From positions 1 to 64,000 of the forward strand of contig JAIYCU010000024.1 of the NCBI GenBank assembly GCA_027487835.1: a stretch of 64,000 nt of DNA, given 5' to 3'. This document shows, in pieces, positions 60,732 through 64,000 of the stretch. The stretch's first letter is position 1; each line of letters starts with the position of its first letter. Both the position numbers and the translations under genes were made by a program. A model generated the notes under the pieces. That model searched no databases. It was not told the DNA's origin and saw nothing but the letters and a program-made list of their open reading frames with translations. This DNA comes from Bacteroidota bacterium (lineage in GTDB: Bacteria > Bacteroidota > Bacteroidia > UKL13-3).

Positions 60732-62777
60732 TTATTTTTTTACAAATTTGCCATAGTTGGCCACTGATCCATTTGTAATAAATTGGTAGTAGTAAATTCC
60801 AGTTGGTAAATTATCCAAATCAATTTTGATTGAATATATCCCGCTGCTTTGGCTGCCCAGTTTTACTGTCTTAAGGTTTAATCCTTTTGTATCAAAAATT
60901 TGAATCTCTGTTTGCGACTTAGTATTTAAGGCATAATTGAGGGTAATTTCATTATAAGCTGGATTTGGGTAGGCCATAATTACTATTGCATCTGCGTTTT
61001 GTGTGGCTTGTAATCCTGTTACTTTGGTAGGCGGATTTAAAGGAGCTGCAATTTGTTGAATAACTTTATTTGTGGCAGGCAAGTTGGTAATTGCGGTAAT
61101 CCTATTGCTATTATTTGCAGTGGATACACCGCGATTGAATCTTTCATTATTGCTAGAAATTCTAATTGTATCTAAGTAAAAATAATCTGCTTGCGCCGAA
61201 TCATCTTTAATGTCGAGTACAAAATACCCATGACGGTCTAAATCTACATATTTTAAATGTGGGTTATAAACTACAGAACCAATGCCTGGGATAGGTATAG
61301 GATTGTTTATTACAGCTTCAAATTGTGCGGTTGCCGTAGCACCAACTGCTTCATCAAAATTGGCAGATGTAATACTTGGTGTGGCAAACTCTACGCCAAC
61401 AGAACCTGCTCCGGTTAATGGATTATATAAGGCAGAAGGGGTTGGTAAGTTAAGCGAAAGCGGATTAGGATAAACAACTGGTCTCTTATTCAAATCAAAA
61501 CTCCAGCTGGCATGAGAATCTCCTGTTAGAAAAATGGTGTTTTTAACTCCCTTCGATTGAATTGAATCTAAAATGGCATTTCTTTCTGTTGGGTATGACT
61601 CCCAATTGTCTATAAAAAGGTTTTCTACTTGGCGAATGGCATTGATATTGGTTAGGGCTGGTTGACCTTGCGCGTCTACCGCACCAAAACCAACATTCAT
61701 ATCACTAAATAGCACTTGATTTCCTATGATTTTCCATTTTGCCGTTGAGGTACTTAATTGGTTGATTAACCAATTGTATTGGGTGCTTCCTAACATGGTT
61801 CTTGCTGGCACATCGGCATCATCAAAGTTAGTTGGAGGTTTAACCCTGCCTTCTAAACGGGTATCTAGCATTATTAAATCCATTAAGTTTCCATAACTAA
61901 TTTTTCGGTAAATTTTGTTGTCGGCTGCCTCTCTAATTGGCATCCATTCAAAATAAACTTTCTTAGAAATGCCCTTACGTATTTGCCAGTCGCCTTCATT
62001 TGTTTGGTGGTTCTCGGCTCCATCTTTGTATGAATCATTGGTTGATTCATGGTCGTCCCAAATAGAAATAAAAGTTTGTTGCTGATGTGCTGTTCTTAAA
62101 TCTGGATCTAATCTGTAAACCGAATACCTTGTTCTATAATCACCTTCTGAGATAATTTCTTTTTGTGGTTCCACAAATCTACCTGTTAAAGAATCTCCAT
62201 AACCTTTTGGTTCATATTCATAAATATAATCACCTAAATGAATGACAGCATCAATATCATTGCGTTGCGCAATTTTCTTAAACCCATTGAAAAAACCTGC
62301 TTCATAATTGTTACAAGAAACCACTGCAAATCTTAAATGATTCGCATCAGAAGAAGCAGTTCTCATTCTTCCAATTAAAGAGTAATAGCCATTGTATCCA
62401 AATAGATAGTAGTAAGTAGTGCCTGCTTGTAATCCGCTTACATCCACTTTTACGGTATAGTCTTTACTTGAGTCGGTACTTACACTGCCAGATTGAATGA
62501 TGTTAAGAAAGCTAGTATCTGTAGCTACTTTCCAATTCACAGTTTTGCTGCTAAAGTTTCCAGAGTCTGGGGTGATGCGTGTCCAAATGATTACCCTGTC
62601 TGTTAACGGGTCACCTGATGCCACACCATGGTAGAATGGCTTAAGTTTTGGATCAAAGCTTAGCGCTCCGTTTTTGGTTAAAGACCTGCTGTAATTTGTT
62701 AATTTTGATTGCTGGGCCATTAGGTTTCCCGCGCAAAAAAAGATTACCAAAAGAGAATAAATTATTTGCTTTTTCAT
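60732..62777 (-). CDS. PhoD-family alkaline phosphatase with T9SS sorting tail
   Basis: 681 residues from the ATG at 62777, which gives a proper signal peptide (MKKQIIYSLLVIFFCAGNLMAQ); an ATG at 62801 is in frame. A PhoD N-terminal beta domain (FYHGVASGDPLTDRVIIWTRITP) leads into the metallophosphatase core (HLGDYIYEY, IWDDHESTND, FLTGDSHASWSFD). The last 70 or so residues (YPNPAYNEITLNY, FDTKGLNLKTV, LPTGIYYYQF) form a T9SS sorting domain. It is probably an exported phosphodiesterase or phosphomonoesterase. It lies between kynU and kmo and is followed by a terminator. Confidence 0.93.
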   Translation of the reverse strand: MKKQIIYSLLVIFFCAGNLMAQQSKLTNYSRSLTKNGALSFDPKLKPFYHGVASGDPLTDRVIIWTRITPDSGNFSSKTVNWKVATDTSFLNIIQSGSVSTDSSKDYTVKVDVSGLQAGTTYYYLFGYNGYYSLIGRMRTASSDANHLRFAVVSCNNYEAGFFNGFKKIAQRNDIDAVIHLGDYIYEYEPKGYGDSLTGRFVEPQKEIISEGDYRTRYSVYRLDPDLRTAHQQQTFISIWDDHESTNDSYKDGAENHQTNEGDWQIRKGISKKVYFEWMPIREAADNKIYRKISYGNLMDLIMLDTRLEGRVKPPTNFDDADVPARTMLGSTQYNWLINQLSTSTAKWKIIGNQVLFSDMNVGFGAVDAQGQPALTNINAIRQVENLFIDNWESYPTERNAILDSIQSKGVKNTIFLTGDSHASWSFDLNKRPVVYPNPLSLNLPTPSALYNPLTGAGSVGVEFATPSITSANFDEAVGATATAQFEAVINNPIPIPGIGSVVYNPHLKYVDLDRHGYFVLDIKDDSAQADYFYLDTIRISSNNERFNRGVSTANNSNRITAITNLPATNKVIQQIAAPLNPPTKVTGLQATQNADAIVIMAYPNPAYNEITLNYALNTKSQTEIQIFDTKGLNLKTVKLGSQSSGIYSIKIDLDNLPTGIYYYQFITNGSVANYGKFVKK

Positions 62778-62892
62778 CCTGCTAAGCAAAAGCAGTGGCA
62801 TTAACTTTATGTAAATAGGATGCTACTAAAAATTTAGCAGTAAAGAAACTTTATGTTATTTTTTCTTAGGGTCAAAACAAAGTGATTGATTT

Positions 62893-64000
62893 TTACTTTT
62901 GGGCTTCGAAGTATTTCTTTAAAGCTTGTCCAATTAAAAAAATGTCTTCAAATGAGTTGTAAAGGGGCACAGGGCTCATGCGTATTACATCTGGTTCGCG
63001 CCAATCTGGAATGATATCTTTGCTGCACAGGTAATCAAATAGTGCCTTTCCATTTTCTTTTACGATGATAGACAACTGGCAACCGCGTTGTGCTGGGTCG
63101 CTTGGGGTTATCACATTTAAGTATGCCTTAAAATCTTGTAAAATAAATTCAAGGTAAGCCGTTAGTTTTTCGCTTTTGGCGCGCAGGTTTTGAATGCCTG
63201 CTTCGGCAAATATTTCGAGTGAAGCCTTGTGGATGGCCATTGGAAAAATCTGGGCATTGCTTAATTGCCAGCCTGCGGCACCTTCCATGGGAATAAATCC
63301 TTTTTTCATTAAGAATCTGTCTTTTTCGTGGTGTCCCCACCAGCCTGCAAAGCGCACTATGTCTGGCCTGTTGGCAAATCTTTCATTCACAAATACACCG
63401 CTGGTGCCGCCGGGGCCCGAGTTAAGGTATTTGTAAGTACACCAAACGGCAAAGTCAACATCCCAATCGTGCAAGGCAAGTTGTAAATTCCCAGCTGCAT
63501 GGGCTAGGTCAAAACCCGCAATGGCGCCTACCGCATGGGCGGCTTTGGTAATGACTTGCATGTTAAAGGCTTGACCCGAATAATAGTTTACGCCGCCCAT
63601 CATCACAATGGCCAATGAATCTTTATGGGCTTCAATTTGGGCTAAAATATCTTCTGTGCGAAGCGTATATTCTCCTTCTCTGGGTTTTAATTCAATAATG
63701 GCATCCTCTGGGTTAAGGCCATGAAAGCGGGCTTGGCTCTCCATGGCATATTGGTCTGAGGGGAAAGCCGTAGCCTCCATCATTATTTTGTAACGTGTGG
63801 CCGTTGGTTTATAAAAACTTACCATCATTAAATGCAAATTGGCAGTAAGGTTATTCATAATTACCACCTCTTGCGGTTTAGCGCCCACTACTTTTGCTGC
63901 ATTTTCTGCTAAAAAGTGATGGTAAAGTTTCCAAGGATTCTTGCCATCAAAATGCCCATCTACGCCAAGGTTTGCCCAATCAGTAAGTTCTTGTTCAATA
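62893..64000 (-). CDS. kynU: Kynureninase, N-terminus beyond window edge
   Basis: The frame is open from the right edge to a stop at 62893. About 369 residues are visible, and the first visible residues are [17 protein letters not shown]. Family features are [21 protein letters not shown], the PLP-lysine segment [16 protein letters not shown], and [13 protein letters not shown]. It cleaves kynurenine or 3-hydroxykynurenine to (3-hydroxy)anthranilate and alanine. With kmo it gives the middle part of the eukaryote-like route from tryptophan toward NAD. Confidence 0.96.
   Translation of the reverse strand, partial: IEQELTDWANLGVDGHFDGKNPWKLYHHFLAENAAKVVGAKPQEVVIMNNLTANLHLMMVSFYKPTATRYKIMMEATAFPSDQYAMESQARFHGLNPEDAIIELKPREGEYTLRTEDILAQIEAHKDSLAIVMMGGVNYYSGQAFNMQVITKAAHAVGAIAGFDLAHAAGNLQLALHDWDVDFAVWCTYKYLNSGPGGTSGVFVNERFANRPDIVRFAGWWGHHEKDRFLMKKGFIPMEGAAGWQLSNAQIFPMAIHKASLEIFAEAGIQNLRAKSEKLTAYLEFILQDFKAYLNVITPSDPAQRGCQLSIIVKENGKALFDYLCSKDIIPDWREPDVIRMSPVPLYNSFEDIFLIGQALKKYFEAQK

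Overview
The window is an AT-rich chromosome segment from a member of the Bacteroidota (Bacteroidetes). The evidence is a SprA translocon protein and two proteins with type IX secretion (T9SS) C-terminal sorting tails, a DUF5686 outer-membrane protein, menaquinone genes, -7 promoter boxes of the TAnnTTTG kind and almost no Shine-Dalgarno sequences. The class cannot be resolved from the sequence. Coding density is high, no gap reaches 300 bases, and I see no rRNA, tRNA, CRISPR array, prophage or complete insertion sequence.

Layout. 1-11.6 kb (minus): two giant secreted LamG repeat proteins, one cut by the window edge, and a 67-residue secreted ORF. 11.7-17.8 kb (plus): a signalling block with a propeller-type sensor histidine kinase, a second membrane kinase with a degenerate ATPase domain, a LuxR-type response regulator, two small unknown ORFs and a CheY-like receiver. 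17.8-22.4 kb: an arginase-fold protein lacking metal ligands, an SDR reductase plus TPR lipoprotein pair, an inositol monophosphatase and recR. 22.4-27.8 kb: a small secreted protein, a two-part glycosyltransferase, an alpha/beta hydrolase and a PpiD-like isomerase. 27.9-36.6 kb: an RsmI-like methylase, accD, a LUD protein, lpxH, a secreted propeller-like protein, prfA, a SulP transporter fused to carbonic anhydrase, apaG and small proteins. 36.7-45.1 kb: ruvA, sprA and an O-methyltransferase. 45.1-53.1 kb: an FAD reductase, a conserved hypothetical, ftsH, an InsA-like zinc-ribbon/HTH protein, and a porin, MFS transporter and small membrane protein cassette. 53.1-64 kb (minus): menB, menD, DUF5686, a cyclophilin, kynurenine monooxygenase, a PhoD-like phosphatase and kynureninase (cut by the edge).

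How the parts may work together. The LamG genes and the signalling genes appear to share a regulator site. A 7-2-7 inverted repeat (ATAGAAT-N2-ATTCTAT) is perfect upstream of both kinase genes, 13/14 upstream of the CheY-like gene, and 11/14 upstream of the edge LamG gene. The first copy lies between the divergent LamG operon and sensor kinase. This suggests a self-contained sensor-to-surface-protein regulon and is the most interesting system in the window. SprA would form the outer-membrane pore through which the T9SS-tailed LamG and PhoD-like proteins leave. Separately, the decamer GGTTCAAACC occurs eight times exactly across unrelated genes, far more than base composition predicts, and looks like a chromosome-wide motif.
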